Shown here one piece after another: positions 20,184-29,780 of a stretch of DNA of 64,000 nucleotides. The stretch's first letter is position 1. Every line of letters starts with the position of its first letter. The stretch is taken from assembly GCF_000527035.1 (NCBI RefSeq), contig NZ_AZUK01000001.1, positions 1,116,001-1,180,000 of the forward strand. Reading direction: 5' to 3'. The stretch is from Tolumonas lignilytica (GTDB taxonomy: Bacteria > Pseudomonadota > Gammaproteobacteria > Enterobacterales > Aeromonadaceae). A program made the position numbers and the translations under genes. The notes beneath the pieces are model-generated. The model did not search any database and was not told where the DNA came from. It saw only the letters and a program-made list of their open reading frames with translations.

Positions 20184-21614
20184 ATGAGCAAGAAACTGCA
20201 TATCAAAACCTGGGGCTGCCAGATGAACGAGTATGACTCGGCCAAAATGGTAGATTTGTTGACCAGTTCACTGGGTTATGAAACCACCGAGCTTCCGGAA
20301 GAAGCTGACCTGCTGGTATTGAATACCTGTTCTATCCGCGAAAAAGCGCAGGAAAAACTGTTCCACCAGCTAGGACGCTGGAAAGAACTGAAAAAGAAAA
20401 ATCCGGAGCTGGTGATCGCAGTTGGCGGTTGCGTGGCTTCGCAGGAAGGCAAAGCCATCCGTTCTCGCGCGCCGAATGTTGACGTGGTGTTTGGTCCGCA
20501 AACGCTGCACCGTCTGCCTAATATGATCAAACAGGTCAAAGCAGGCCACGGTGCACAGGTCGATGTCTCCTTCCCGGAAATCGAGAAATTCGACAACCTG
20601 CCAGAACCGCGTGCTGAAGGCCCGACGGCGTATGTTTCCATTATGGAAGGTTGTTCCAAATATTGTACTTACTGTGTGGTGCCTTATACCCGTGGTGAAG
20701 AGGTCAGCCGCCCGCTGGATGACGTGCTGTATGAGATCGCACAACTGGCGGAACAGGGCGTGCGCGAAGTCAACCTGCTGGGTCAGAACGTGAATGCCTA
20801 TCGTGGCGAAACGCACGATGGTGGCATTTGCTCGTTTGCGCAATTACTACGTCTGGTTGCCGCCATCGATGGTATCGATCGTCTGCGCTACACCACCAGC
20901 CACCCGATTGAATTTACCGATGACATCATCGATGTGTATAAAGACACACCGGAACTGGTAAATTTCCTGCATCTGCCGGTGCAGAGCGGTTCCGACAAGA
21001 TCTTATCGATGATGAAACGCCCGCACACGGCGTTGGAATACAAATCGAAGATCCGCAAGCTGAAAGCCGTACGCCCAGACATTCTGATCAGCTCCGATTT
21101 CATTGTCGGCTTCCCTGGCGAAAGCGATGACGACTTTGCGAAAACAATGAAACTGATTGAAGACATTCAGTTTGATACCAGCTACAGCTTCATCTTCAGT
21201 GCCCGTCCCGGCACACCGGCTGCCGATATGCCCGATGACACCCCGCTTGAGGTGAAAAAAGAGCGTCTGGCTCATCTGCAACAAACTATCAATAATCAGG
21301 CAATGCAATACAGCCGCCAGATGCATGGCACCGTCCAGCGTATTCTGGTGGAAGGGCCATCCCGTCAAGACATCATGGAACTGCGTGGTCGTACCGAAAA
21401 TAACCGCGTGGTGAATTTTGCCGGCGATGCCCGTCTGATTGGTCAGTTTGTTGATGTGGAAATCACCGAAGCACTGCCTCATTCATTACGTGGTAAAATT
21501 ATCCGTACTGAATCTGAAATGGGGCTGCGTCAGGACGTCAGTCCGGCTGAGATCCTGAATCGCCGTCCTGATGGGGTGGCAGATGAATTGGGTGTAGCCC
21601 AGTTCCGTCCTTAA
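20184..21614 (+). CDS. miaB: tRNA-2-methylthio-N6-dimethylallyladenosine synthase MiaB
   Basis: Radical-SAM methylthiotransferase that converts i6A37 to ms2i6A37 in tRNAs reading UNN codons. The N-terminal UPF0004 domain supplies three cysteines for the auxiliary [4Fe-4S] cluster ([30 protein letters not shown]). The radical SAM motif is [17 protein letters not shown]-terminal TRAM domain covers about residues 380-445. Length 476; E. coli MiaB is 474. It is first in the miaB-ybeZ-ybeY-ybeX-lnt series. Confidence 0.98.
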   Translation: MSKKLHIKTWGCQMNEYDSAKMVDLLTSSLGYETTELPEEADLLVLNTCSIREKAQEKLFHQLGRWKELKKKNPELVIAVGGCVASQEGKAIRSRAPNVDVVFGPQTLHRLPNMIKQVKAGHGAQVDVSFPEIEKFDNLPEPRAEGPTAYVSIMEGCSKYCTYCVVPYTRGEEVSRPLDDVLYEIAQLAEQGVREVNLLGQNVNAYRGETHDGGICSFAQLLRLVAAIDGIDRLRYTTSHPIEFTDDIIDVYKDTPELVNFLHLPVQSGSDKILSMMKRPHTALEYKSKIRKLKAVRPDILISSDFIVGFPGESDDDFAKTMKLIEDIQFDTSYSFIFSARPGTPAADMPDDTPLEVKKERLAHLQQTINNQAMQYSRQMHGTVQRILVEGPSRQDIMELRGRTENNRVVNFAGDARLIGQFVDVEITEALPHSLRGKIIRTESEMGLRQDVSPAEILNRRPDGVADELGVAQFRP

Positions 21615-21625
21615 GTGTTGATTCC

Positions 21626-21643
21626 GGCCGTCATCTGACGGCC
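21626..21643 (+). terminator. Terminator-like hairpin after miaB
   Basis: GGCCGTCA and TGACGGCC form a perfect repeat followed by TGTTTTATT, 11 bases after the miaB stop. It lies directly before the ybeZ ribosome site, so it may partly attenuate the downstream genes. Confidence 0.7.
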
Positions 21644-21665
21644 TGTTTTATTAAAGAGGAATACT

Positions 21666-22715
21666 TTGAGCCGACATATCGCCACTCTCGACATCCATAT
21701 TGAACCGGCTGACAGCCAGCGGCTCGCCAGCCTTTGCGGCCCTTTCGATGACAATATCAAACAGATTGAACGTCGGATGGGCGTCGAAATTATTTATCGC
21801 AATAACCATTTTCAAGTGGTTGGCAAAGGCAATGTGGCCCAGGTGGTTGTCGATCTGCTGAAACAGCTTTACGTGGAAACCCAGCCAGTGCGCGGCCAGA
21901 AGATTGTTGATCTGACACCGGATCAGGTGCATCTGGCGATCCAGCAGTGCCATATGCTGGAACAAGGTGACGATGAAGAAAGCCCAACGACGATCCCCTA
22001 CGGTAAAGAGGTCAACATCAAAACCAAACGCGGCATGGTAAAACCGCGTTCACCGAATCAGGCACAGTACCTCAACAATATCGTCGTGCATGATATTACG
22101 TTCGGGATTGGCCCAGCCGGTACCGGCAAAACCTATCTCGCCGTGGCGGCCGCTGTGGATGCCTTAGAGCGTCAGGAGATCCGTCGTATTCTGCTGACGC
22201 GTCCTGCCGTTGAAGCCGGTGAAAAACTCGGGTTCCTGCCAGGCGATCTGAGCCAGAAGGTCGATCCGTATCTGCGTCCGCTCTACGATGCTCTGTTTGA
22301 AATGCTGGGTTTTGAACGGGTCGAGAAACTGATCGAACGTAATGTCATCGAAATCGCGCCGCTTGCTTACATGCGTGGCCGCACGCTGAACGATGCCTTT
22401 ATCATTCTCGACGAAGGGCAGAATACCACCGTCGAGCAGATGAAGATGTTCCTGACCCGTATCGGTTTTAACTCCAAAGCCGTGATCACCGGTGATATTA
22501 CCCAGATCGACCTGCCCCGCAATGTGAAATCCGGTCTGCGTCATTCCATCGAAGTGCTGAATGGAGTGGATGGTCTTTCATTTAACTTTTTCCAGGCAAC
22601 CGATGTGGTTCGTCATCCGGTTGTCGCACGCATCGTGCAGGCTTACGAAAAATTTGAACAACAAAAAGCGGCTGCGGAAAGCAAATCCGCAAACCGTGAG
22701 GAATCCTCGTCATGA
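21666..22715 (+). CDS. ybeZ: PhoH-like ATPase YbeZ
   Basis: P-loop ATPase of the PhoH family, a partner of the YbeY endoribonuclease in RNA and ribosome quality control. The Walker A motif is [16 protein letters not shown] and Walker B is [13 protein letters not shown]. The first 100 residues form the family's N-terminal RNA-binding-like domain. Translation begins at TTG (21666) with AAGAGGA 7 bases upstream; no ATG gives the conserved N-terminus. Length 349; E. coli YbeZ is 346. The stop overlaps the ybeY start by 4 bases. Confidence 0.94.
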   Translation: MSRHIATLDIHIEPADSQRLASLCGPFDDNIKQIERRMGVEIIYRNNHFQVVGKGNVAQVVVDLLKQLYVETQPVRGQKIVDLTPDQVHLAIQQCHMLEQGDDEESPTTIPYGKEVNIKTKRGMVKPRSPNQAQYLNNIVVHDITFGIGPAGTGKTYLAVAAAVDALERQEIRRILLTRPAVEAGEKLGFLPGDLSQKVDPYLRPLYDALFEMLGFERVEKLIERNVIEIAPLAYMRGRTLNDAFIILDEGQNTTVEQMKMFLTRIGFNSKAVITGDITQIDLPRNVKSGLRHSIEVLNGVDGLSFNFFQATDVVRHPVVARIVQAYEKFEQQKAAAESKSANREESSS

Positions 22716-23179
22716 GCGTTACGCTTGATTTGCAAATCGCCTGTGCAGATACCACAGGCTTACCTTCAGAAACACAGTTCCAACAATGGCTGGATACCGC
22801 TATTTTACCGTTTCAACAGGAAGCCGAAGTCACCATTCGCCTGGTCGATGAAGCGGAAAGCAACGAACTTAATCTGACCTACCGCGGTAAAGACAAACCC
22901 ACAAACGTGTTGTCCTTTCCGTTTGAATGTCCGCCGGGAGTGGAAGATTTCCCCTTGTTGGGCGATCTGATCATTTGCCGTCAGGTGGTTGAAAAAGAGG
23001 CCGATGAACAAGAAAAAACGCTGGAATCCCACTGGGCGCACATGGTCATTCATGGTAGCTTGCATTTATTGGGCTATGACCATATAGAAGAGGAAGAAGC
23101 CGAAGAGATGGAAGCTCTGGAAAAGGAGTTTATGCAGGCTCTCGGTTATCCTGACCCTTATAAAGATGATGAAATTTAA
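22712..23179 (+). CDS. ybeY: Endoribonuclease YbeY (rRNA maturation factor)
   Basis: Zinc endoribonuclease that matures the 16S rRNA 3' end and removes defective 70S ribosomes. The metal motif [11 protein letters not shown] supplies the three His. The substrate-site [16 protein letters not shown] is also present. Length 155, as in E. coli. ATGA overlap with ybeZ implies translational coupling. Confidence 0.97.
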   Translation: MSVTLDLQIACADTTGLPSETQFQQWLDTAILPFQQEAEVTIRLVDEAESNELNLTYRGKDKPTNVLSFPFECPPGVEDFPLLGDLIICRQVVEKEADEQEKTLESHWAHMVIHGSLHLLGYDHIEEEEAEEMEALEKEFMQALGYPDPYKDDEI

Positions 23180-23193
23180 GGATTAATGACATC

Positions 23194-24072
23194 ATGAGTG
23201 ATGAGCACCCTCATACTAGTCACGGTTCATCCCGACGAAAATGGTTGGAACGTTTAAGCCATTTGTTTCAGGGTGAACCGAAAGATCGTAACGATCTGGT
23301 TGAAGTTATTCAGGATGCCGAAGAACGCGACGTCATCGATGAAGACACCAAAGAGATGATCGAAGGCGTTCTGGAAGTTTCAGAACTCAGGGTACGGGAT
23401 ATCATGATCCCCCGCACCCAAATGATTACCATTCGTCGCGACCAGCCCGTCTCGTCATTTCTGCCGCAGATCATCCGCTCTGCACACTCGCGGTTCCCGG
23501 TGATCAGCGATGATAAGGATCATGTCGATGGGATCTTGTTGGCCAAAGATCTGTTGCCGTATGGCTTCGGGCTAACCAATGAACCTTTTGATTTTGAAAA
23601 GGTGCTGCGCCCTGCGGTGGTGGTGCCGGAAAGTAAGCGTGTTGACCGACTACTGAAGGAATTCCAGCAACAGCGCTATCATATGGCCATAGTAGTCGAT
23701 GAATTCGGTAGTGTGTCCGGTCTAGTGACAATTGAAGATATTCTGGAATTAATCGTCGGTGAAATCGAAGATGAATATGACGAACAAACTCACGATCAAC
23801 CGACGATCAGAGCACTGGATGAACATCGTTTTACCCTCAATGCATTAACACCGATTGAGGATTTTAACGAATATTTCTCCAGCCATTTCAGCGATGATGA
23901 TGTCGACACCATTGGTGGTCTGGTGATGCATGGTTTTGGTCACCTACCCAAGCGAGGCGAAAGTATTGAACTGTCAGGATTTGAGTTCAAAATTCTGCAA
24001 GTCGATCGTCGCCGTCTTATCCAATTACAAGTAACACCTCCTGAACAGCGAACTGATAATGAATTGGAATGA
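23194..24072 (+). CDS. ybeX: CorC/YbeX CBS-domain protein
   Basis: Cytosolic protein with a CBS pair (about residues 70-190, starting VRDIMIPRTQMITIRRDQPV) and a C-terminal CorC/HlyC transporter-associated domain. It has been linked to Mg/Co efflux and, in E. coli, to ribosome integrity with YbeY and YbeZ. A highly acidic segment EIEDEYDEQ joins the domains. Length 292, as in E. coli. It overlaps the lnt start by 14 bases. Confidence 0.95.
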   Translation: MSDEHPHTSHGSSRRKWLERLSHLFQGEPKDRNDLVEVIQDAEERDVIDEDTKEMIEGVLEVSELRVRDIMIPRTQMITIRRDQPVSSFLPQIIRSAHSRFPVISDDKDHVDGILLAKDLLPYGFGLTNEPFDFEKVLRPAVVVPESKRVDRLLKEFQQQRYHMAIVVDEFGSVSGLVTIEDILELIVGEIEDEYDEQTHDQPTIRALDEHRFTLNALTPIEDFNEYFSSHFSDDDVDTIGGLVMHGFGHLPKRGESIELSGFEFKILQVDRRRLIQLQVTPPEQRTDNELE

Positions 24073-25612
24073 TTCTGACGGTTTCAGCCGTCCTGTTTCA
24101 CAACGCGCTCTCTGGGGCGCGTTGTTGTCTGGCTTACTCTGCGGATTCGCATTTGCTCCCTTCAAGCTCTGGCCATTGGCATTTGTTGCCATGCTGGGTT
24201 TATTGGCTTCCTTACATCAGCAAACCGGCAAACGCGCATTTCGTCTGACCTGGTTGTTTGCGATGGCGATGAATTTACCCAGTTTATGGTGGATCCATGT
24301 CAGCATGACGCAATTCGGTGGCATCTCCCTGCCCGTTGCTTTTATTCTGGTCGCCGTCTTATGCGCCTATCTTTCCCTTTACCCCGCTCTGGCTGCAGCC
24401 ATATTGAACCGCTTCTTCCCGCGCAGCGGAGCAACCCGCCTGTTATTGGCATTTCCGGCTTTGTGGCTGATCAGTGATTGGGCTATGGGGCATGTCTTAA
24501 CCGGCTTTCCCTGGATGTGGCTGGGTTACTCGCAGACGGATACCTGGTTAACCGGGTTCGCACCATTATTTGGCGTGCAGAGCATCACCCTCGCCGTATT
24601 ATGGTCTGCTGCGGCCTGCCTGCTGTGCTGGCAACAGCGTCAGATCTTATGGTTGCTGCTACCGGCCCTTCTGTTCTTTACCGGCTACGGACTACAGCAA
24701 AAGGTTTGGACAACGTCCGGTGATCCCGTGAAATTTGCCTTGGCGCAAGGCAACATTCCTCAGTCATCAAAATGGGATCCAAATTTCATCAAGCCAACAC
24801 TCGTTCGCTACATTGCGCTCACACGTGAAAGCAAAGGCGCTGACATCATCATCTGGCCAGAGTCCGCTGTGCCGGCTCTGGAAAACGACATGCGTGAATT
24901 CATGACAAACATGGATGATGCCATGCGCAGTCAGAAAACAGGATTCATCACCGGCATTCAATATTACGATCAATCGCTGGATCGTTATTACAACGGCGTC
25001 GTGGCGACCGGGTTGATTGATAAAGCAGGCACACGAAGTTATCAGTATGGTCAGGGCAACCGATGGTATAAACACCATCTGCTACCGATTGGTGAGTTTG
25101 TACCATTCGGGGATCTGCTGCGACCCATCGCCCCCTTCTTTGATCTGCCGATGTCCTCTTTTTCCCGTGGGGATTTGCAACAGGAAAACTTGCTCTCTGC
25201 CGGGTATAAATTCGCCACCTCGATTTGCTATGAAATGGAGTATTCCGATGAATTACGTCATAACATTCATGACGATACACAATTCATTGTGAATGTATCC
25301 AACGACAGTTGGTTTGGCACCTCTGGCGGCCCATGGCAACACATGGAAATTGCCCGTATGCGCGCGATGGAGTTTGGTAAGGCCGTGCTCAGAGCCACGA
25401 ACAGTGGTGTCACGCTGGCAATTGATCAAAAAGGGAAAATCATCGACATGCTGCCGCAATTCCAGCAAAAAGTGTTACGCGTCGAAGCCCGCCCAACTAC
25501 CGGTGTTACCCCCTACACCCGTTGGGGCTCCCTTCCTTTAATTGCATTTTGTATTGCGGCATTACTGATTGCCCTGATACAGCAAAATCGCCGGCGTTCA
25601 CGCTATCTGTAA
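24059..25612 (+). CDS. lnt: Apolipoprotein N-acyltransferase
   Basis: Inner-membrane enzyme that adds the third acyl chain to lipoproteins such as Pal and NlpD. About six N-terminal transmembrane helices precede a periplasmic nitrilase-fold domain. The triad is visible: Glu in IIWPESAVPAL, Lys in RWYKHHLLPIGEFVPF, and Cys in SICYEMEYSDELR. A C-terminal transmembrane helix follows (IAFCIAALLIALIQQ). Length 517; E. coli Lnt is 512. Confidence 0.97.
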   Translation: MNWNDSDGFSRPVSQRALWGALLSGLLCGFAFAPFKLWPLAFVAMLGLLASLHQQTGKRAFRLTWLFAMAMNLPSLWWIHVSMTQFGGISLPVAFILVAVLCAYLSLYPALAAAILNRFFPRSGATRLLLAFPALWLISDWAMGHVLTGFPWMWLGYSQTDTWLTGFAPLFGVQSITLAVLWSAAACLLCWQQRQILWLLLPALLFFTGYGLQQKVWTTSGDPVKFALAQGNIPQSSKWDPNFIKPTLVRYIALTRESKGADIIIWPESAVPALENDMREFMTNMDDAMRSQKTGFITGIQYYDQSLDRYYNGVVATGLIDKAGTRSYQYGQGNRWYKHHLLPIGEFVPFGDLLRPIAPFFDLPMSSFSRGDLQQENLLSAGYKFATSICYEMEYSDELRHNIHDDTQFIVNVSNDSWFGTSGGPWQHMEIARMRAMEFGKAVLRATNSGVTLAIDQKGKIIDMLPQFQQKVLRVEARPTTGVTPYTRWGSLPLIAFCIAALLIALIQQNRRRSRYL

Positions 25613-25622
25613 GTGCTCAATC

Positions 25623-25649
25623 AGAGCAGGTCAACACGGGACCTGCTCT
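25623..25649. terminator. Hairpin between convergent lnt and HAD gene
   Basis: A perfect 10-bp stem, AGAGCAGGTC/GACCTGCTCT, surrounds a 7-base loop, placed 10 bases after the lnt stop and 7 before the HAD-gene stop. No T-run is present on either side, so the mechanism is uncertain. Confidence 0.55.
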
Positions 25650-25656
25650 GTGCTGT

Positions 25657-26334
25657 TTACGCAAAAAGCGCCGCAACATCAAGTTCATCCAGTTGCGAAA
25701 TAACCTGATCTACCCCGGCGACTTGTTGTAGCTGTGCCTGTTTTTCTTTTGGCCCTAACGCCACGATATAACCAGCTCCACCACGACGAGCCGCCTCCAA
25801 CCCCGATAACGAATCCTCAATCAACAAACAATGATCAAACGGAACATGGATCTTGTCCGCCGCAGCAAGGAACAGTGCCGGATCTGGTTTTCCCGGACGG
25901 GAACCATCATCAAAAACCAGCTTGTCTCTTGCAAACCAACGGGCCAAATCGAGCTGTTGATAATAGAAATCCACATTCAAAGCAGGTGATGCGGTTGCAA
26001 TGGTAAACGGAATTTGCCGTTGCTGTAATTGTTCCAATAATGCGATTGCCCCCGGAGAGAAACAGTATTGCTCACCAGCAGCAATCGCCAGCTCATGGTA
26101 GGTATGTTCTTTTTGCTCGATCAAGCGATTGAGTTCAAGCAATGAGAGCACTTTGCCCGTCAAATAGGTCAGGGTATGTTGATTGTTGCGCCCATGTACA
26201 TGCTGATCCATCTCTTCAACAGTGAATGCCTTACCGCGCAAGCGTTTGGAAAACAACTGCCATGCAGCTTCATGCAGGTGAGTATCCCACAGCAAAACAC
26301 CATTAAAATCAAATACCACGCCACGTAGTTTCAT
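25657..26334 (-). CDS. HAD-superfamily hydrolase, subfamily IA, with DxN motif I
   Basis: Phosphatase- or phosphoglucomutase-like protein of 225 residues. Motif I is VVFDFNGVLLWD, with nucleophile Asp9 but Asn11 where most HAD phosphatases have the acid/base Asp. An alpha-helical cap covers about residues 20-90. Motif II is FTIATAS, motif III includes the Lys in GSRPGKPDPALF, and motif IV is CLLIEDSLSGLEAARRGGAG. The substrate is not predictable. It is followed by a bidirectional hairpin and has no operon partner. Confidence 0.85.
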   Translation of the reverse strand: MKLRGVVFDFNGVLLWDTHLHEAAWQLFSKRLRGKAFTVEEMDQHVHGRNNQHTLTYLTGKVLSLLELNRLIEQKEHTYHELAIAAGEQYCFSPGAIALLEQLQQRQIPFTIATASPALNVDFYYQQLDLARWFARDKLVFDDGSRPGKPDPALFLAAADKIHVPFDHCLLIEDSLSGLEAARRGGAGYIVALGPKEKQAQLQQVAGVDQVISQLDELDVAALFA

Positions 26335-26437
26335 TTCATAACCTTCATATGAAAAATAAACGTAGTGTGAACTTGATTTTAAGGTTGCAGGTAATAGCGC
26401 ACCGCCAAACAGTGATGTTCAGCACAATTCAATATGG

Positions 26438-26662
26438 TTATTTACAGAGTAATTGACGGTAAAGCGACTCTTTCAAACGGAGTCGTTGCGAGGCCAGCGT
26501 CGGTAATTGCGCCAGTGCATCAGAGCCCGATAAAGCCGTGATCTGTGCATCAACCGCATAATATGATGCTAGCAGGGCAGAAAACTCAGGGTCATCATGA
26601 CTGAGTCGTTCAAAGCGTGCAGCCATATCAGGAAACTCATCTGACAGAGAGTAAGACATCAT
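26438..26662 (-). CDS. YdcH-like (DUF465) small protein
   Basis: A 74-residue predicted helical protein. It resembles the YdcH/DUF465 family in its pattern of FPDMAARFERLSHDDPEF, then a charged helix, then LRLKESLYRQLL. Function is unknown for the family. ATG 26662 has GAGGAGG close upstream; a second ATG follows at 26659. The start and part of the leader lie in an inverted repeat (26661-26688). It lies 51 bases downstream of dusA in the same direction. Confidence 0.75.
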   Translation of the reverse strand: MMSYSLSDEFPDMAARFERLSHDDPEFSALLASYYAVDAQITALSGSDALAQLPTLASQRLRLKESLYRQLLCK

Positions 26663-26688
26663 GAGACCTCCTCATATAACGGTCTCAT
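26661..26688 (-). promoter_or_regulatory. Hairpin covering the ydcH-like start codon
   Basis: Minus-strand ATGAGACC pairs with GGTCTCAT across a 12-base loop. The second arm includes the first two bases of the start codon and the end of the GAGGAGG ribosome site; the rest of that site is in the loop. Folding would limit initiation. Confidence 0.5.
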
Positions 26689-26713
26689 GACTATAGATGA
26701 TTTCGGTTAAAAT

Positions 26714-27730
26714 TTAGTCGAAAAGATCACATTCCTGCACATGTTTTAGTGCCGCCATCACGACATCAATCCCCGCCCCTTTACGTGGCGCATGCTCACT
26801 AAGATGTCGCCGCCAGGCGCGTGCGCCGGGTATGCCCTGAAACAGCCCCAGCATATGGCGGGTTATATGTGACAAATATCCCCCCGCTTGTAGGTGCGCC
26901 TCGATGTAAGGCAACATCTGCATCACTACCTCATGGCGCGACGGGACAGGGTGATTATTTGCAAATAATGCGCTATCAACCTGCGCTAACAAATACGGAT
27001 TCTGATAAGCCTCTCGTCCAACCATGACACCATCCACATTCTGTAAATGATGTTGGATCTGAGCCAGATCAGTGATCCCGCCATTAATTGCAATCGTCAG
27101 ATGAGGATAATCCCGTTTGAGCTGATATACCCGTTCATAATCCAGAGGGGGTATATCTCGATTTTCCTTCGGGCTCAAACCACTCAACCAAGCTTTACGG
27201 GCATGCACAATGAAGGTATCACAGCCAGATTGTTGTACCGTTTCAATGAAATCACACAAAAATGGGTACGAATCGAGTTCATCAATCCCGATCCGCGTCT
27301 TCACGGTCACCGGAATATCCACCTTCGCGCGCATCGCAGCCACACAATCCGCAACCAGTTGTGCCGAAGCCATTAGACAGGCTCCAAATCGTCCGTTTTG
27401 TACCCGGTCGGAAGGACAACCTACGTTGAGATTAATTTCGTCATAACCGTGTTCCGCCGCAATTTTGGCACATTTCGCCAAATCAGCTGGGTCAGAACCT
27501 CCCAGTTGTAATGCAATCGGGTGCTCTTCTTTGCTATATTGCAAATAATCGCCTTTACCGAACAATATCGCCCCTGTCGTTACCATCTCTGTGTAAAGTA
27601 AGGTATTTTTTGTCATTAAGCGATGAAAGTAGCGGCAATGCCGATCCGTCCAATCCAGCATTGGCGCAATAGAAAAGCGGTTTAATGGATAACAAGCTAC
27701 GTTATCAGTAGCGAAAGCTGGATTAGACAT
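26714..27730 (-). CDS. dusA: tRNA-dihydrouridine synthase A
   Basis: FMN and NADPH enzyme that makes dihydrouridine at positions 20/20a of tRNA. The TIM barrel begins [18 protein letters not shown]. The catalytic Cys is in [33 protein letters not shown] is a DusA-specific block. ATG 27730 is used; a TTG at 27790 would add an unconserved tail. Length 338; E. coli DusA is about 330-345, depending on start. Confidence 0.96.
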   Translation of the reverse strand: MSNPAFATDNVACYPLNRFSIAPMLDWTDRHCRYFHRLMTKNTLLYTEMVTTGAILFGKGDYLQYSKEEHPIALQLGGSDPADLAKCAKIAAEHGYDEINLNVGCPSDRVQNGRFGACLMASAQLVADCVAAMRAKVDIPVTVKTRIGIDELDSYPFLCDFIETVQQSGCDTFIVHARKAWLSGLSPKENRDIPPLDYERVYQLKRDYPHLTIAINGGITDLAQIQHHLQNVDGVMVGREAYQNPYLLAQVDSALFANNHPVPSRHEVVMQMLPYIEAHLQAGGYLSHITRHMLGLFQGIPGARAWRRHLSEHAPRKGAGIDVVMAALKHVQECDLFD

Positions 27731-27926
27731 GTCAGAAACCTGTGATAACTCGAAGGGCGGATATGTTACGTGAGATTCAAGGTATTGCAATCATCAGCAA
27801 TGGATGTGAAAAAGGTAAAAATGCATCATTCATCTAACATCCATCAGAAATAATTAGCACATAAATTACCACTTAGCAGCGGGTATGTTAGAGTTTAAAT
27901 ATAGTAATAAGAGGAATATCCAGAAA

Positions 27927-28388
27927 ATGCGCGCAGAGTTTGTTAATCCGTTTCTGTTATCGTTAATGAATGTAATGAGCACCATGGCTCAGCTTGAGCT
28001 CAAACCGGGTGCACCTCGCAAAAAGAATGATGATGTGGCCCGTGGTGATGTCTCTGGTTTAATCGGCATGGTTGGCCCGCAAACAAAAGGATCTTTCTCC
28101 ATCACATTTGATCGTTCTCTTGCTCTCGAAGTCATGCGCCGTATGTTAGGCGAAGCCCCAACCAGTATTAATGAAGAAGTCACAGACATGGTGGGTGAAA
28201 TAACCAACATGGTGACAGGTGGCGCCAAAAGAATTCTTGGTGAAAAGGGCTATGACTTCGATATGGCTACACCAATTGTTGTATCAGGAGCCAATCACAC
28301 CATCAGTCATAAAGGAAATGCGCCTAAAATTCTGATGCCGTTTGAATGCGAGTTTGGCAGCGCCACTATTGAGATCTGTTTTGAATAA
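27927..28388 (+). CDS. CheX-like chemotaxis phosphatase domain protein
   Basis: A 153-residue CheC/CheX-family protein. The start MRAEFVNPFLLSLMNVMSTM is typical of the CheX family, and the phosphatase signature Glu-x-x-Asn is present in MVGEITNMVTGGAKR near residue 100. Such proteins dephosphorylate CheY-like receivers or act as orphan regulators. ATG 27927 is chosen on family grounds, with AGAGG 11 bases upstream; ATG 27885 would add 14 residues. No other chemotaxis gene is nearby. A tiny membrane-protein gene follows 29 bases later on the same strand. Confidence 0.85.
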   Translation: MRAEFVNPFLLSLMNVMSTMAQLELKPGAPRKKNDDVARGDVSGLIGMVGPQTKGSFSITFDRSLALEVMRRMLGEAPTSINEEVTDMVGEITNMVTGGAKRILGEKGYDFDMATPIVVSGANHTISHKGNAPKILMPFECEFGSATIEICFE

Positions 28389-28417
28389 GGGATGATAAAC
28401 AGAACAGGAGCAATCGT

Positions 28418-28648
28418 ATGTTTAGTAAACTTTTCTTATGGGCTTTTATTGCTTTCGTTGCTGTGCTGGCTTGCTCCAAAATTAATCTGCAAACATCTAT
28501 CTATAAAGAAAACGAAAATAGTCTGGAGATTATTTTCCCCCAATGGCACACCGAGCAGCCGTGGTTATATTTTTACTGGACTCCCGGTATCGTGAAATGG
28601 CAGAAAGATCCGTCTGCTGATGATAGCGGTAACACTCCAACACCCTGA
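28418..28648 (+). CDS. Small single-span membrane protein, unknown
   Basis: A 76-residue protein with a hydrophobic N-terminal helix (FLWAFIAFVAVLACS), then a polar, Trp-rich tail (WHTEQPWLYFYWTPGIVKW) ending in GNTPTP. VLACS could be read as a weak lipobox, but the segment is more likely a signal anchor. AGGAG lies 8 bases before the ATG. It is not recognised from any family. The position after the CheX-like gene, with a shared terminator behind, suggests a two-gene unit. Confidence 0.7.
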   Translation: MFSKLFLWAFIAFVAVLACSKINLQTSIYKENENSLEIIFPQWHTEQPWLYFYWTPGIVKWQKDPSADDSGNTPTP

Positions 28649-28662
28649 GCCATCATAAAAAA

Positions 28663-28680
28663 CGCCAACATTAGTTGGCG
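28663..28680. terminator. Bidirectional terminator, small protein gene/alr
   Basis: CGCCAAC and GTTGGCG form a perfect 7-bp stem with ATTA loop, flanked by AAAAAA on the left and CTTTTT on the right. It serves the plus-strand small gene and the minus-strand alr. Confidence 0.92.
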
Positions 28681-28694
28681 CTTTTTATTCTTGT

Positions 28695-29771
28695 TTATTT
28701 ATATTCCATAATGACGCGCGGTGTTAGCTTGGTGATCAATTCATAAGGAATTGTACCAATCGCTTCTGCCACCGTTTCGACCGGAAGCCCCTCGCCCCAC
28801 AACGTCACATCATCACCAACCTGATCCGTGGCATCTGGGCCTAAATCAACCGTCAGCATATCCATCGATACACGTCCGACCAGCGGAACAATCCGGCCAT
28901 TGACCCGAACCGGAACACCGCTGGGCGCCATGCGGGGATAACCATCTCCATAGCCAATAGCAACCACACCGATTTTAGTATCACGGGATGAAACCCATTT
29001 CGCACCATAGCCTACAGGTTCACCTTGCTTGACCAAGCGCACAGCGATCAGATTCGTTTTTAGCGTCATGACTGGCTGTAAGCCATGGTCTGCTCCCGTT
29101 TTTCCTTCAAACGGGGAAGCCCCATACAACATGATCCCCGGGCGGATCCAGTCAGCATGAGCGTCCTGCCACGCCATAATGCCAGCAGAGCTTGCCAGAG
29201 AGCGTTCGCCCGGATAGCCCTGGGTTAACTGATTAAACAGCTCGATTTGTTTCGCCGTCGCCAGATTATCCAACTCATCGGCACAGCTAAAATGAGTAAT
29301 GAAATTAAACGGCTGTACCACGTTCTGACATTTTGACAACCGAGCACAAAATGTCTCAACATCCTCCGGACGTACACCTAGACGATGCATTCCCGTATCC
29401 AGTTTCACCCAAACCTTCACCGGGTTGGGTAAGGTCATCTGTTCCAATGCGTCCAGTTGTTCTGTGGTATGTACGGCCGTTTGTAAATTATTAGCAGCCA
29501 GCACAGGTAAGTCATCCGCACTGAAAAAACCTTCCAACATGATGATTGGTTTCACAATGCCATTGGAGCGCAGGATCAACGCCTCTTCCAAGCGAGCGAC
29601 CGCATAGGCATCGGCAGAAGACAATGTTTTAGCCACTTGAACCAAGCCATGCCCATAAGCATTGGCTTTTACGACAGCAACCACTTTCGTGTTCGCCGGG
29701 ATTTGTGATCGGACTACCGCAAGATTGTGTTGTAATGCCTGAGCATCAATCTGCGCCGTTGCACCTTTCAT
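28695..29771 (-). CDS. alr: Alanine racemase
   Basis: PLP enzyme that makes D-alanine for peptidoglycan. The PLP-binding Lys lies in [13 protein letters not shown] near residue 34. A catalytic Tyr lies in VGYGAKWVS in the C-terminal half, and [11 protein letters not shown] is a conserved block. Length 358; E. coli Alr is 359. It starts 9 bases after dnaB, the same dnaB-alr order as in E. coli. Confidence 0.97.
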   Translation of the reverse strand: MKGATAQIDAQALQHNLAVVRSQIPANTKVVAVVKANAYGHGLVQVAKTLSSADAYAVARLEEALILRSNGIVKPIIMLEGFFSADDLPVLAANNLQTAVHTTEQLDALEQMTLPNPVKVWVKLDTGMHRLGVRPEDVETFCARLSKCQNVVQPFNFITHFSCADELDNLATAKQIELFNQLTQGYPGERSLASSAGIMAWQDAHADWIRPGIMLYGASPFEGKTGADHGLQPVMTLKTNLIAVRLVKQGEPVGYGAKWVSSRDTKIGVVAIGYGDGYPRMAPSGVPVRVNGRIVPLVGRVSMDMLTVDLGPDATDQVGDDVTLWGEGLPVETVAEAIGTIPYELITKLTPRVIMEYK

Positions 29772-29780
29772 GAATAATCC

